Source of the DNA: Corbicula japonica
Lineage: Eukaryota; Mollusca; Bivalvia; Venerida; Cyrenidae
NCBI GenBank assembly: GCA_038501625.1
Contig: JAZAYU010000006.1
Span: 12,030,638 to 12,094,637, forward strand
Direction: 5' to 3'
Length of the DNA: 64,000 bases
How positions within the stretch are numbered: the stretch's first letter is position 1; every line of letters begins with the position of its first letter. Position numbers and translations under genes: made by a program. Below are positions 12,681 to 25,000 of the stretch, in pieces. Under the pieces are notes generated by a model. The model saw only the letters and a list, made by a program, of their open reading frames with translations. It was not told where the DNA came from and made no database searches.

Positions 12681-12829
12681 AATGATTCTTATTTTGGTGC
12701 GGTTCATGCAGATTGGACGTGCACGCGAGAGCTGGCAAATCCATAAAGCGCGCTAGCGCTTTATGGTAAATTTGCCAGCTCTCGCGTGCACGTCCAATCT
12801 GCATGAACCGCACCAAAATAAGAATCATT
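12681..12829. mobile_element. 149 bp near-perfect palindrome
   Basis: Arms of about 65-74 bp: AATGATTCTTATTTTGGTGC mirrors GCACCAAAATAAGAATCATT, and the GC-rich inner arm TGGACGTGCACGCGAGAGCT mirrors AGCTCTCGCGTGCACGTCCA. The centre is CATAAAGCGCGCTAGCGCTT. Almost no mismatches, so it is young or gene-converted. Confidence 0.92.
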
Positions 12830-12979
12830 ACTTATATTTACATTTTATTCATTTTTTTTTCTTTAAATAAACTTAAGTCGAATGCTTTCAAAAATTAGTA
12901 TTAAGTGAAAAGGGGGAGTAATACGTGGGAGTTTTCAATAGTAACAGCCATGACGTTACTGACGTCATTACGGGTCATG

Positions 12980-13000
12980 CGGTTCATGCAAAATGAACCG
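12980..13000. repeat. Short hairpin
   Basis: CGGTTCAT - GCAAA - ATGAACCG; its GGTTCATGCA also occurs in the palindrome 200 bp upstream. Confidence 0.7.
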
Positions 13001-13257
13001 AATTTTTTTAAACGAAGAAATCAATAGGAATGTAAATATTGCAAAATGTTTTTGACTGCACTTGAAGTGTGGATTTCAGAAAGACACGTGCCGCATGACT
13101 ACCACACAACACAATTTAAGTGTCTGGCTTTCAATAATTTGCACGCAGTTCTGCTTGAATTATCAATGCAGTATCTTGTGTAAAAATGGAAAATCTTTCA
13201 AAATACACGATATTGAAATATATGCATTTTGAAACATACTAAGTATACAAAATCTAA

Positions 13258-13964
13258 TTAAGGGCTTGCCACACTCCTCCCAATCCTGTTCATCGATAAA
13301 AAGAAAATTATCAAAATCTCAATAATGGCAAAATGCCGTTTAATGGAAATTTGCATAAATGAATGTTACTAATGTAACTTGATTTTGTATACAGTAAGAC
13401 ACGTTAGAATAGCAAAGAAAACAAGCCAGACCTTAAAATTCCTTAAAATTCTATTTACATAAATTCACAAAAACTAAGCCATACAAAACATAATTTTAAA
13501 TTCCCTAGTGAGTGCAATGTTACTGACAAGAAAATGTTGTGTACTTTGTAAAAAAAACTTTCAACTACTAAAAGAGAAATCAGCGATTGTCATCCGTTTA
13601 CGCGACCAGGAAGCGACCAAAAAATTGAAGGTCAAACACACTTTTACTAATATCTCGTAAAGTTTACATATGTTAGTCACGAGGACACAATAAATTGTTG
13701 TCACAATCATACATGTGGGCATTTAAAATGATGCTTTGTCTTGTTTAGTTTTTGTGAATTTATGTAAATAGAAGTTGAGGGAATTTTTAGATCTCGCTAT
13801 TTATCTTTACTGTTCTAACGTGTCTTACCATCTGCAAAATAAAGATACATTAATAACATACATTTGTTCCAAGTTTCGTTTAACAGCATTTTGCCGTTAT
13901 TGAAATTTTGATAATTTTCTTTTTATCGATGAATAGGATTGGGAGGAGTGTGGTAATCCCTTAA
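13258..13964. mobile_element. Family C foldback MITE, full length, TTAA flanked
   Basis: TTAA|GGGCTTGCCACACTCC at the left, GGAGTGTGGTAATCCC|TTAA at the right. Terminal inverted repeats run about 150 bp (TCATCGATAAAAAGAAAATT mirrored), then a second mirrored block (CTATTTACATAAATTCACAA). No coding capacity. TTAA duplication is the piggyBac-type signature. Confidence 0.9.
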
Positions 13965-14280
13965 AAGACAGTTTAACCGAGAGACTTCGCAACACGCGGA
14001 TAAGGTGATTTTTCGTCACCAGGAAACCAGCACTGCTGCCTCCGTCCCTCTTTCTTTCTGTATTTATATACAGTGGTTGTGTGTTAAGCGAGCACATGCA
14101 CTGTTTTGCATTTGTTACATGAAAGTGAATTTTCATCATTTATAACATAAGTAGGTGTGTTTAGTCTTCTCAAACGAGTACGAAAAACGGTGGTTTTGGG
14201 AATGAAGAACTGTTAAACGAGGCTTCGTTCTTTATATGACAATAAATTTTTCAGATTATTTATTATTAAAGATAAGTTGG

Positions 14281-14820
14281 TTAAGGGCTTACCACACTCC
14301 TCCCAATCACGTTCATCGATAAAAAGAAAATTATCAAAATCTCAATAATGGCAAAATGCCGTTCAGTGAAACTTTGCACAAATGAATGTTACTAATGTAT
14401 CTTTATTTTGCATAGAGTAAGACACATTAGAAAAGTAAAGAAAAAAAGCTAGACCTAAACATTCCTTAGAATTCTATTTACATAAATTCACAAAAACTAA
14501 GCGATACAAAACATAATTTTAAATTCCCACGTGAGTGCAATGATACTTGTGTAGTTTGAAAAAAAACTTTTATCTACTAAAAGAGAAATCAGTGATTGTC
14601 GTCCGTTTACGCGACCAGGAAGCGACCAAGAAATTGAAGGTCAAACAGACTTTTACTAATATCTCGTAAAGTTTACATAATTATGTTAGTCACGAGGACA
14701 CAATAAGTTGTTGTCAGTATCATATTTCTTATTGGGGCATTTAAACTGATGTTTTATGCTGTTTAGTTTTTGTGAATTTATGTAAAGAGAAGTTGAGGGA
14801 ATTTTTAGATCTCGCTATTT
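14281..14820. mobile_element. Family C foldback MITE, right end missing
   Basis: Starts TTAA|GGGCTTACCACACTCC and follows the 13258 copy through GATCTCGCTATTTTTA, then diverges, so about 150 bp including the right terminal repeat is lost. Confidence 0.88.
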
Positions 14821-15430
14821 TTATTTTATGCTTTTCAGTGAATTATAGAATTTTCCCAGTGAAATAAAAGTGGTATTTCACTGTTTTCAAACAGTGCAAT
14901 ATCATTTTATTTTCACCTATTTTTTCACGTTGGTACCCAAACGCACATAATATACCAAATGAGAACGTTTAGAAAACTGGCTCACATTTGGAAATTTGAC
15001 GTCATGATTAATTCAACTGGAGTGCAGTGTCAAGTATGCTAAGCAAAACGTAAATCTATGACTGTATGAATAAGCCCCTCCTTTACTCTTAATGTAAAAT
15101 TCAATGTTCAAACAAAAGTCCAAAAGCACAACAGATTTCTGTGACTGCTCTGACAGATGACACAGATGTGCCGGCTGATCTAGATCTACACTGTTCGTCC
15201 ATGCAATAAAGGTGTATTTATGGATGAAAGGGGCATTATAAAGGTACTGCGGTCTCTCTACAATTATATCTATATTATAATTCAGCCACCTGAATCGTTA
15301 TAAATTTGAAGCAAATAACCCTGATGAGGATTTTTACATAAAACAAAGTAAACTGATATGATAGGGTGGTGGAGAGTCATTAAGATAAAATTCAAATCTT
15401 TTATTTTTGTGGGAGACTTGTCAAAAAATT
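14821..15430. other. Gene-free; one family B fragment
   Basis: 15155..15226 matches the right half of family B (GATGTGCCGGCTGATCTAGA). Otherwise nothing. Confidence 0.5.
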
Positions 15431-15514
15431 AAATGTGCTGTGCCCAAGATCATAAAACTGAAATGTGCAGTGCCCAAGATCATAAAACTGAAATGTGCAG
15501 TGCCCAAGATCATG
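15431..15514 (+). repeat. 30 bp tandem repeat, nearly 3 copies, from a family A terminus
   Basis: Unit AAATGTGCAG TGCCCAAGAT CATAAAACTG at 15431, 15461 and 15491. It repeats the family A end sequence (TGCCCAAGATCATAAAACTG). Confidence 0.9.
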
Positions 15515-16121
15515 GACACAGATCTCTTTCTTATTAATCCATGGATCGAAAACAAATAAGGCAACAACTTGAGGAATCAAGAACAATGGCAAATGATGAC
15601 ATGTACTTCCAATTCAAGTAATTGATACATCAAATCAATTTCATGTTACAAGTATTTCTGTGCACTGTTATATCATCAAAGTATTACTGTTTTGTGTTAA
15701 ATAAGTCCAAGATATCCTTAAAGTTCCAAATTCAAAAATACAAAAAATCAGTTCCAAAAAGTATTTATTATAACAACAAAAGGCTGATATCTAGTTTACA
15801 AAAGATTTAATTGAGGCGTTTGGTTTAGAAATATTGTAAGATAGAAATATGCATAAAGAATACTAGTTCTATTAAGTTATTTTTATCCACTTTAGGTTTT
15901 AACTATTTACATTAACCCTAAGGAAACAGAGTGTTGCAATGTGACCATACTAGATCTACTTGTTAAAACTGTAAATAAATAACAAATAAAGTTCTCAGTT
16001 TTTTCTACAATTTTACCTTAGAACTATCCAAAAACGATGGATAATCATTACAGACACCTAAAACTTAGTGGCGGATTTGTGTAATTGAAACAGATGAGGT
16101 GTGCAAAGAACCTGAAATTAA
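15515..16121. other. Nothing recognised
   Basis: AT-rich. Confidence 0.45.
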
Positions 16122-16357
16122 TTAACCCTTTCCTTGATATATACGCATTTTTACGCGTGTGCAACCTGTGTAGATCCAGATCAGCCAGCACATCCGTGCC
16201 CTCTGATCAGGATCTGCACTTGTCGCATTTTGGTCATAAATAACCTAATTAATAGTGAACAGTTTAGATCCTGATCAGACAGCACAGATGTGCCGGCTGA
16301 TCTGATCTAAACTGTTCGCCCTAGCAATAAAGGTGTATCTATACAGGAAAGGGTTAA
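16122..16357. mobile_element. Family B MITE, complete
   Basis: TTAACCCTTTCCT at the left, AGGAAAGGGTTAA at the right. Two internal hairpins built on GATCCAGATCAGCC and GATCCTGATCAGAC. Confidence 0.92.
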
Positions 16358-16435
16358 AAGCTCAATGATTGGATGGAAAATTGCAGCAAACACTAAATAT
16401 GACTAGAATAATGCAGGATGCTGTCAGAATTACAA

Positions 16436-16658
16436 CATTACTCCATATATATGCATTTTTACAGATGTGCAACCAGTGAAGATCCAGATCAGCCGGTTTA
16501 TCTGTATCTGCACTGTTCGCATTATTGTCAGAAATAACATCATAAATCAAAGGCAAACAGGCTAGATTCTGATTAGACAACACAGTTGTGCTGGTTGATC
16601 TTGTTCAACACTGTTTACCCAAACCATAAAGGTGGATATATGGAGGAAAGAGATAATA
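16436..16658. mobile_element. Family B MITE, diverged ends
   Basis: Same core; the left end is ACTCCATATATATGC and the right GGAGGAAAGAG. TTAA ends are eroded. Confidence 0.8.
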
Positions 16659-17344
16659 ATCGTTAAACTATATGAAAAATAGTACAGCAATTATTACAAA
16701 ATTTTACTGAAACACATTTTCTTAAAGACTTGATCAAAGCAACATACAAAAACTTTAGTATGGCAGATGCCATTAAATCACTTTCTAAGATGGCTGCTCA
16801 TTTGCATAATCTGACTGCTACTAGCCTACTAACTCACAGAAAATGATTCTTACAACTCAAAATTTACTTTCATTTTATTGGCTAAGCAATTTTTTATGAT
16901 AAAATGTTTAGCAAAGTATTTTTTCACCAAAGTGAATTTTCACAGTTTATTTTCTAAAGAGTAAAATTTAATAGGTTCTTCAACTTCATGTAAACATTGC
17001 TTTTTAAAAGAGAAAGGAACGAATATTGAAATCCATATTTGAATATTTGCATGAAATATCCAAATATATTCAGATCATTTTCTACAAACCAAATATCAGG
17101 GTATTTGACCATATGTAAGGGATTTCTAAATGAACTCTTATTGTAATGTTTTTGAAACTTAATGTACAGTTTAAAAATTTAAAAAGTCTAGAATATTAAG
17201 CTTAAACTTTAAAAGTCTCAATTTGTGTTTATAGTACCAAATTAGCTTCCTTTTTTGCATCTTGTTTTACCTTAAAAAAACACCAATAAAGACACAATAA
17301 AATATAATGCCACATTGTTCACACCTCATTCTAACTTAAGATGT
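16659..17344. other. Nothing recognised
   Basis: AT-rich. Confidence 0.45.
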
Positions 17345-17491
17345 CCAAGGTTATTAAACTGAGCATGGAAACCATTTATGTTATTTCAAATCTCAAGCAC
17401 CTGATTGGCTGAAATGGCAAAACCAGTCTCAAATCTCAAGCATCAGATGCTTAAGATTTGAGACTGGTTTCCAATCTCGGTATTTTAACCT
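17345..17491. mobile_element. Family A MITE, internally deleted
   Basis: CAAGGTTATTAAACTGAGCA to TATTTTAACCTT; the central stem is disrupted. Confidence 0.8.
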
Positions 17492-17560
17492 TCACGCCAT
17501 TAGAAAACAGGTCCAGACCTCAATTTCACTAAAAACTAAAGCAAGTACTACCAGGACTTA

Positions 17561-17700
17561 GGGTTATAAAACTGAGATTGGAAACCAGTCTAAAATCTCA
17601 AGCATCTGATTGGCTGAAATGACGACTGGTCGCCATTTCAGCCAATCAGATGCTTGAGATTTGAGACTGGTTTCCATGCTCAATTTTATAACCTTGGGCA
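17561..17700. mobile_element. Family A MITE
   Basis: Long near-perfect palindrome ending TATAACCTTGGGCA, followed by CTG. Confidence 0.92.
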
Positions 17701-18126
17701 CTGTATATGATATTTCTATAACAATCTCTAGAATTTATATTTTCACAAGTGGCCTAATTTTGAAGTTCAAAAGTGAAAAATATTTCTATCTTTCACTGGT
17801 TAAAACAAATATTCTGTCACCACACATTATCCATTGTTCATGTTTTTAATAAGAACTGTTGCAGACAAATTCTTAAAGCTGCAATATAAATTCAAATAAT
17901 TCTATTCTAATTATTGTTTAATTAACTGAAGATTATTTAAAATAGCAGTTAGTGTTCACTAAAATAAGCAACTTCATTTTGCTTTATGAAACTGGGTCCA
18001 GGTCCTAAATGTCATGAAAGACTATTTTATCATGTGAAACAACGCTACACTACAGACTAATACGACTGTATGTCATGAAGATGAATAAATGAGTACTTTT
18101 CCACAGTGTTTGAAGGCTGATATGCT

Positions 18127-18373
18127 TTAACCCTTTCCTCCATAAACACGCATTTTTACGCATGTGCAACTAGTGTAGATCAAGATCAGCCAGCATATCC
18201 ACACCACGCCGTCTGATCTGGATCTGCACTTGTCGCATTTCGGTCAGAAATAACCTAATGAATCAAAAAGCGAACAGTTTAGATCCTGTTCAGACGGCAC
18301 GGATGTGCCGGCTGATCTTGATTTAAACTGTTCGCCCTCACAATAAAGGTATATCTGTAGAGGAAAGGGTTAA
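18127..18373. mobile_element. Family B MITE, complete
   Basis: TTAACCCTTTCCTCC to GAGGAAAGGGTTAA; both hairpins intact. Confidence 0.93.
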
Positions 18374-18661
18374 ATGTTTGAAAACAGTACTTGTAGAGAG
18401 TTTATTTTTAAAGCTTGATGAGAGTTCAGTAAAACATAAGTTTTGATCCCTTAAGGCTTTATACATAGTTGGAACAACAAACATCCATGTCAAAAAAAGG
18501 CATAATTCTGCCAAATGTGATTTCAACCTTAGATTTTGGCTACCTCACAACCTTAATGTCACATAAGAAGTATAATAAGGGCAAATATGGAAGTCTATGA
18601 TGGATAATCAAGAAATGGCTATCAAAACAAACCTTAAATTTGCATTATCAACCAATGGACT

Positions 18662-18903
18662 TTAAGCCATTCCTTGATATATACGCATTTTTACTCATGT
18701 GCGACCAGTGTAGATCCAGATCAGCCGGCACATCCGTGCCGTCTGATCAGGATCTGCACTGGTCGCATTTTGGTCAGAAATAACCTAATGAATCAAAAAG
18801 CGAACAGTTTAGATCCTGCTAAAACGGCACAGATGTGCCGGCTGATCTGGATCTAAACTGTTCCCCCTAGCAATAAAGGTGTATCTATACAGGAAAGGGT
18901 TAA
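18662..18903. mobile_element. Family B MITE, complete
   Basis: TTAA at both ends, left end slightly changed (TTAAGCCATTCCT). Very close to the copy at 31821. Confidence 0.92.
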
Positions 18904-19066
18904 AGTGATCACAATGTATCATCATTTTACCTGTGAGACATAAAGCAGGTCATTGTTTTATGAAATTTCCACAGGCTTTTAGTGCAATAACTAGATTTCA
19001 TCAAAGCTAAGTAATTGATGAATTCATAAATACAAGCAATCTATTAGAAATAGAACTACTAAATAT

Positions 19067-19322
19067 TTAACCGTTTACTTCATAGATACAACTTTAATGG
19101 TGCCATCCAACCAGAATCTATACTGTTCCTGTTTTAATTCATTATTTGATTTCTGACCAAAAGTGTCCAGTGTAGATCCAGATCAGCCGGCATATCCAAG
19201 CTATCTTATCTGACCAAAATGTTACAACTGCAGATCCAGATCATACTGCATGAATGTGCCAGCAGATCTAGATCTAAACTGGTCTCACATTCAATAAACC
19301 CTGTATATATGTGGTAAAGGGT
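19067..19322. mobile_element. Family B MITE, diverged
   Basis: TTAACCGTTTACTTC at the left; GGTAAAGGGT at the right. Confidence 0.8.
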
Positions 19323-19420
19323 GCAGAGAAAGCTGATGAGTAATCATACAGTTTTAATAACATAAAGAGGATCTTTATCATTTCGAAATTTGTCCTTGAT
19401 GTGTACTATAGATACATCTG

Positions 19421-19660
19421 GGCTGAAGGTTATAAAAATGAGATTGGAAACCAGTCTCAAATCTCAAGCATCTGATTGGCTGAAATGGTGACCAGTAGCC
19501 ATTTCAGCCAATCAGGTCTAAAGGTTATAATCTAAGATTGGAAACCAGTCTCAAATCTCAAGCATCTTATTGGCTGAAATGGCAACTGGTCGTCATTTCA
19601 GCCAATCAGATGCTTGAGATTTGAGACTGGTTTCCATGCTTAGTTTTATAACCTTGGGCA
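19421..19660. mobile_element. Two family A MITEs in tandem
   Basis: Copy one (19421..about 19517) is truncated where copy two starts. The pair as a whole is flanked by CTG (19418-19420 and 19661-19663), consistent with a 3 bp target duplication. Confidence 0.85.
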
Positions 19661-20213
19661 CTGAACTTACAGACTCACACAATGTTCAGTCTGGTCTCCA
19701 AACTTTTCTTCAAATATTCATGTTCCTGTGAAATAAGTGTAAATAAAAACTATATTTTGTGAAAAGAACAATACCTTTCACACATCCTGGGACAATTTTA
19801 AAAGTTAGTTTAGTTACTTAACATGGTAAAATACACTCTCAGACTAAATAATAAGAAACACAAATATTTACATTGCATGTAAAAAACGAGAAATAAAAAT
19901 ACCATTATTAATGACTTAAAAATGATTTACAGTCATGTGTTTGAAAACAGTTATCTGTAGCCAAATTCAGAAGAATGAGTAAAACAATTGCCAAAAAATA
20001 CCAAAACAATGAATATTGTTTGTTCTGAATTGCATTCTTTGTTTCTTTGTAAACCTGAACTTAGTTTAACCAAATTATGACCTCTGTTTTCTCTGTCATT
20101 TGTTTTCCCATGCAGCAGGAACTTTTTGTGAAAGCTTTCGGCAGATGGCACACATGGAATATTAAAATGTTTACTGATTATAAAATATTATTTATCATTA
20201 ATTTTTAAACTCT

Positions 20214-20355
20214 TTAACCCATATACATCTATATGAGTTTTATCGCATATGCAAACAGTGCTGATCCAAATTAGCCAGCACATCAGTGATGTGAGATCAG
20301 GATCTACACTGTTTGCATATGGATAACAGTAATATCCCATGGAAGACAGGGTTAA
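20214..20355. mobile_element. Family B MITE, internally deleted
   Basis: TTAACCCATATACATC to ACAGGGTTAA. Shares its right TTAA with the next copy. Confidence 0.85.
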
Positions 20356-20551
20356 CCCTTTCCTCCATACACACATCTTTATTGTGTAGGCGTGCCATCT
20401 GATCAAGATCTGCAATGTTCTCTTTTCAATTCATCAGGTTATTTCTGACGAAAATGCAGATCCTGATCAGACGGCATGGATGTGCTGGCTGATCTGGATC
20501 TATACTGGTTGCACATGCGTAAAAATGTGTATATATGGAGGAAAGGGTTAA
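20352..20551. mobile_element. Family B MITE, abutting the previous copy
   Basis: TTAACCCTTTCCTCC to GGAGGAAAGGGTTAA. The left TTAA at 20352..20355 is also the right TTAA of the preceding element. Confidence 0.88.
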
Positions 20552-20777
20552 GTGACCAGTTAGAACTTTGGTGAGTATGCGGTGTCACAAGTTGGTCAAG
20601 TCAGCAAAATTTCAACAAAACCACCACAAGAAATGATGTGAAACAGTACACAAAATGGAAATAACCATGAACTTTATATCACAGAAAGGAATATTTGGTA
20701 AAAGTTTGATGAAAATTTAATAATGCAATCTGCAGTTATAAGTTTTTGCAGTCATGCTGGACTGAATCTCCCTCAAT

Positions 20778-21030
20778 TTAACCCTTTACTCCTACGATAC
20801 ATCTTTATTGCTGGGGTGAACCATGTAGATCCAGATCAACCTGTACATTCATGAGAACTGATCAGGATCTACACTTTTCTCCTTTTGATTCATTAGATTA
20901 TTTCTGACCAAACAGCATACCATGTAGATTCTGATCGGACAGCTCGAATGCACGGACTTATCTAGATCTACACTGTTTGCACATGCTATAAACACATACA
21001 TGTATACATTTATATGGAGCAAAGGGGTAA
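20778..21030. mobile_element. Family B MITE
   Basis: TTAACCCTTTACTCC to GGAGCAAAGGGGTAA. Confidence 0.85.
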
Positions 21031-21511
21031 TTTGTGGGGATACACTACATTAACAATACCAGAAACAACTCTATGTACTCTTGAGCAAAAATATTGCACA
21101 TTCTTAGTAGTGGGAGGGTGTCATCTAAAGAATATAAATGGAAAAGCAAATGTATATCTTAAAAACAAAATCAACGTATAGCAATAATACAACTAATCAG
21201 AAAAAGTTGATCAAATATCAGAATTGTTACAACTTTTAATATCATAGCAAAATCAGTTGTTTGGTAATAATTTAGTGCAGAACTAAGATAAACACCAAAA
21301 ATCCAAGAAAAATATTATTTCAAAAAATAAAACCAGGTTACCAAAAATTGTAAGACTATAAAAGTTATATACATATGCATGTATATGTCACTTCGGCATC
21401 AACTTAAGACTCTAAATTCAAATCTGAATAAAAACTGTCAATTATTTTCACAATACTGATGAAAATAACAAACTTAAACAAAATAAAAAAAAAATTAAAA
21501 CATAATTAAAT

Positions 21512-21725
21512 CATTCTCCCTTTACTCCATGGGATATGGGTGTTATCCATGGACGAACAGTGTAGATCCAGATCAGCTGGCACATATGTTTTCTACACTG
21601 TATGCTTTTTTATTAAGTTACTTGTGACCAAGAAGTAAACAGTGCAGTTCCTGATCATTCAGTTCAGATGTGCAAGCTGATCTGGATCTATACAGTATGT
21701 ACATGTGATAAAACCCATACATATG
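21512..21725. mobile_element. Family B MITE in the TTC7 3' flank
   Basis: CCCTTTACTCCATGG to AACCCATACATAT. Its right end is replaced by a family A element. Confidence 0.75.
21609..21614 (-). promoter_or_regulatory. Candidate TTC7 poly(A) signal
   Basis: Minus-strand AATAAA about 276 bases past the TTC7 stop, the nearest canonical hexamer seen. It lies inside a family B MITE, so it may be incidental. Confidence 0.25.
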
Positions 21726-21855
21726 GGCCCAAGTTTATATAACTAAGATTTGAGACCAGTCTCAAATCGCAAGCAACTTTAAGTCGCCATTTCAGCCAAT
21801 CAGGTATTTGAGATTTGAGACTGGTCTCCATATTTAGTTTTATGATCTTGGGTCT
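21726..21855. mobile_element. Family A MITE, 35 bp from the TTC7 stop codon
   Basis: GGCCCAAGTTTATATAACTA to TAGTTTTATGATCTTGGG. It probably lies in the TTC7 3' UTR, where it would form an RNA hairpin. Confidence 0.85.
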
Positions 21856-21889
21856 TGGAATAAATGGTTAATATTTGTTCATCAGTTTA

Positions 21890-22022
21890 TCAATGCATAA
21901 GTCTTGGAATGACAATGAATGGAACAACAGGACTTGTTGCTTCAAGGTCAAGGGCAGTAACCTGACAGTTCACGGAGGCCTCTGATTGGCCAAGAGCTTC
22001 CAGGACCACACCCAGACAGTAC
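21890..22022 (-). CDS. TTC7: TTC7 coding exon 20 and stop
   Basis: Residues 791-834 and TGA at 21892-21890. It encodes [19 protein letters not shown] and [19 protein letters not shown], matching the invariant vertebrate C-terminus (ALELEASSPAVPFTIIPRVL). The acceptor is TATTACAG. Confidence 0.96.
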
Positions 22023-25000
22023 CTGTAATAGATCAAAGAAAATATAGATGGTGAAACACTGGGGGAAAAAGCTGATATATCCAACCTAAGCAGTATCAGA
22101 TGAATGTAAACAAACAACTCAAAGGAGCATGCCCTAATAGATTTTGACTTTCATTACTAGTTGGGTCATTCATACAAAGCACCATACTGAACAAATCATT
22201 TTGTAGTTGCTACAATAATGTATTCATAATTCTCATTATATTGTATATATGCATGTATTTTTGATCTGAAATAACAAAATTGACATATTAATAATCAATT
22301 ACATTTTTTATTTTGTATAGATGTAAATATTGCAAAGCATATATAAAATCTCACACATCTAATATAAATTATGTATAACAACAGATGCAACTGATGGGAA
22401 TTGTATTGTTTCCTTGCCAGAGATCATTAAACAAAAATTGTGCCCAAGGTTATAAAACTGAGCATGAAAACCAGTCTCAAATCTCAAGCATCTGATTGGC
22501 TGAAATGGCTACCAGTCACCGTTTCAGCCAATTAGATGCTTGAGATTTGAGACTGGTTTCCAATCTCAGTTTTATAACCTTCAGCCTAGATCTCCAATCT
22601 CAGTTTTATGATCTTGAGTCCTAGTCTACATGTTATGACTATTACAACACAGTTTTGGGTCTATTGTTGCCCCAGAAATGCAGGATTTCATTGGTTATAA
22701 AATACAACACACAAAACAGTTTATGCAACAATTGAAATCATTTCTGTTGTACTGTGGGTATTCAAATTCCCATGAGCAACTAGTGTAGATCCAGATCAGT
22801 TGCCACATTCATGCAATTTGACAATGGTCTACTCTTTCCACTTTTAGATTGTTTGTATTATTTATAACCATGAAATGAATATTGAAGATCCAGTGGTTGA
22901 TCAGGATCTATAGTATTCTATACTGGTTGTCTATGTGATAAAAGGCACCATGCAGTGAAGGGCTAATGATGCCTGACAACACCAAAACATTTATTGGTGT
23001 TGATTTAAATCCCATTTAAGACTTTTAAAACATTAGATTCCACTTATAGCCATTGTGCCACTTTTTGCTCTGGTCTGAATTAATCTATCAAATCTAAAAG
23101 TGACGAGTCTAGATCCTTATTTAATTGATCAATGTGCAAGGGGATTTAGATCTACTCTGGCTGCACGACAGATATAAGACATATCAATGTAGTAAAGGTA
23201 AAATGGTTTCTTCAAAATGTTTTCTAAAGAAATTAAAGTGTAAATTAGTATGGGTTTTTATCACCAGTTTTTCTGAGAAATGTAAGTATATTTGATCATT
23301 GTTAACCTAGATATTTCAACAAGATTTATCCTGGCCATAAATTATAGTTCACTGAATAACTAGGTTAAGACAACCTTGGCCATATTTCACCAAATGCGTT
23401 TATTTGCACTGAAGAATCTAGAATTATAGTTTGTGTCCTGCTCAGTCAAAACTGGAGCATAACCTCATTTAAGCCACACCAGCTCTTCCTGCATCCCCGA
23501 TGCTTGTAATTATCTAATATTAAATGACATGTATCAAACAAAACTGAAAATGCCTCTGTTCCCATCATACTGTTTTCCTTTTCAAGTCAGTCAAAATTTA
23601 ACAGTAATTGGTTTGCTTTTCCTTTAAATCACCACTTTGAACTAGAAATAAATTGTATTAACCTGTAATTCAAAGAAGCGATACTATTAATTATAATTCT
23701 CAAAAAAAAGAAAATGAAAGTAGTACTGACATCATTATAACTACAATCATTCAGCTAAAAACCTAATGAGAGTACATTTAGACTGAAATAACCTTCCTTT
23801 CTGCCTGAACTACACATGTCCTTGGCCAAAGATCATAAAACTGAGAATGGAGATCAGCTTCGAATCTCAAGCATCTGATTGACTTGTCTCTATTTCAGCC
23901 AATCAGACACTTTAGACTTAAGACTGGTCTCCAATCTCAGTTTCATGATTTTGAGCCCTTGTTCTGAGATAGGTGGGACATTAAACTGAATATATAATCA
24001 GACAAAAAAAGCTGAAATATGAATTCAGACAACATCATAAAACATCAAAATCTATGTTACCATGATTTGTTTGAGGTAGGATCTGCATTTACAGCATCAC
24101 GAAGCACCTTTTCTGCCAGTTTGTTGTTGTCTAAATAATGAAGCACCATGCCCTATTAAATAAAAAAATATTGAAAAGTAACATCTTTGAAGGACTGTGG
24201 TTGAAAGCCAGGGGCAGATCTAGAGGGTGTTTGATCAAACCCCTTTTCTGGGCAGCAAAATTTAATTTTTATATAGATTTGGCCAGGACGTTGTAAACTA
24301 TCACGTTACAACCATAAAGCTGCCCCAAACAAACCCCTGTCAGAAAATCTTGCATCCCACCCTGGAAAGCTTGCAACATCTCAGATCTGATTAGGTGGTT
24401 ATAAAAGGATAGCAAATTGTCAACATTAGGACCCAAGATCCCAAATCTGAGATTTGAGACCTGAATAAGTTTTTTTTTTGTAAACCACCACTGCATCAGT
24501 AAAAAATTCTTTGGCATGAAGGATTATTTCCCTTTGTTTGACTTTTATTCATGACGGAATGTAAAACTGAAAAGATTTGTGCATGACACCAGATAAGAAA
24601 GCAATTTTCAAGTAGTAAATATGAATCAGTATTCACAAGGGTAGATTTTTCAACAGAAAGGACACCTCATTTTTTAATTAATTGCAAAGTAACAGAATAA
24701 AGCAATCAAAATAGGCATGTGCTTACACATGCTCCCCGCTGTCTATCCTATTACTTTACTTTGAATATACTGGTTCCATCGCATGAGCAAAGATTGTTGA
24801 TCCAGATCAGCTGCCACATCCGTGTCATCTGATCTGAATCTACACATGTCACTTCTTGGTCAGAAATAACATTAGGAATCTAAAAGCAAACAGGGCAGAA
24901 CCTGTTCAGAGAGCACTGATGTGCCAGCTGCTCTGGATCTACAATGTTCAACCATGCAATAAAAGTTGATGGAGAAAATGGCTATTTAGATTTGATTCAA

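Noticed and set aside
13897..14139. 80-codon minus-strand frame
   Set aside because: It begins in the terminal repeat of a family C MITE and has no family resemblance.
15401..15592. Repeat-containing peptide frame (YDLGHCTFQF repeats)
   Set aside because: It is the translation of the 30 bp tandem derived from a family A terminus.
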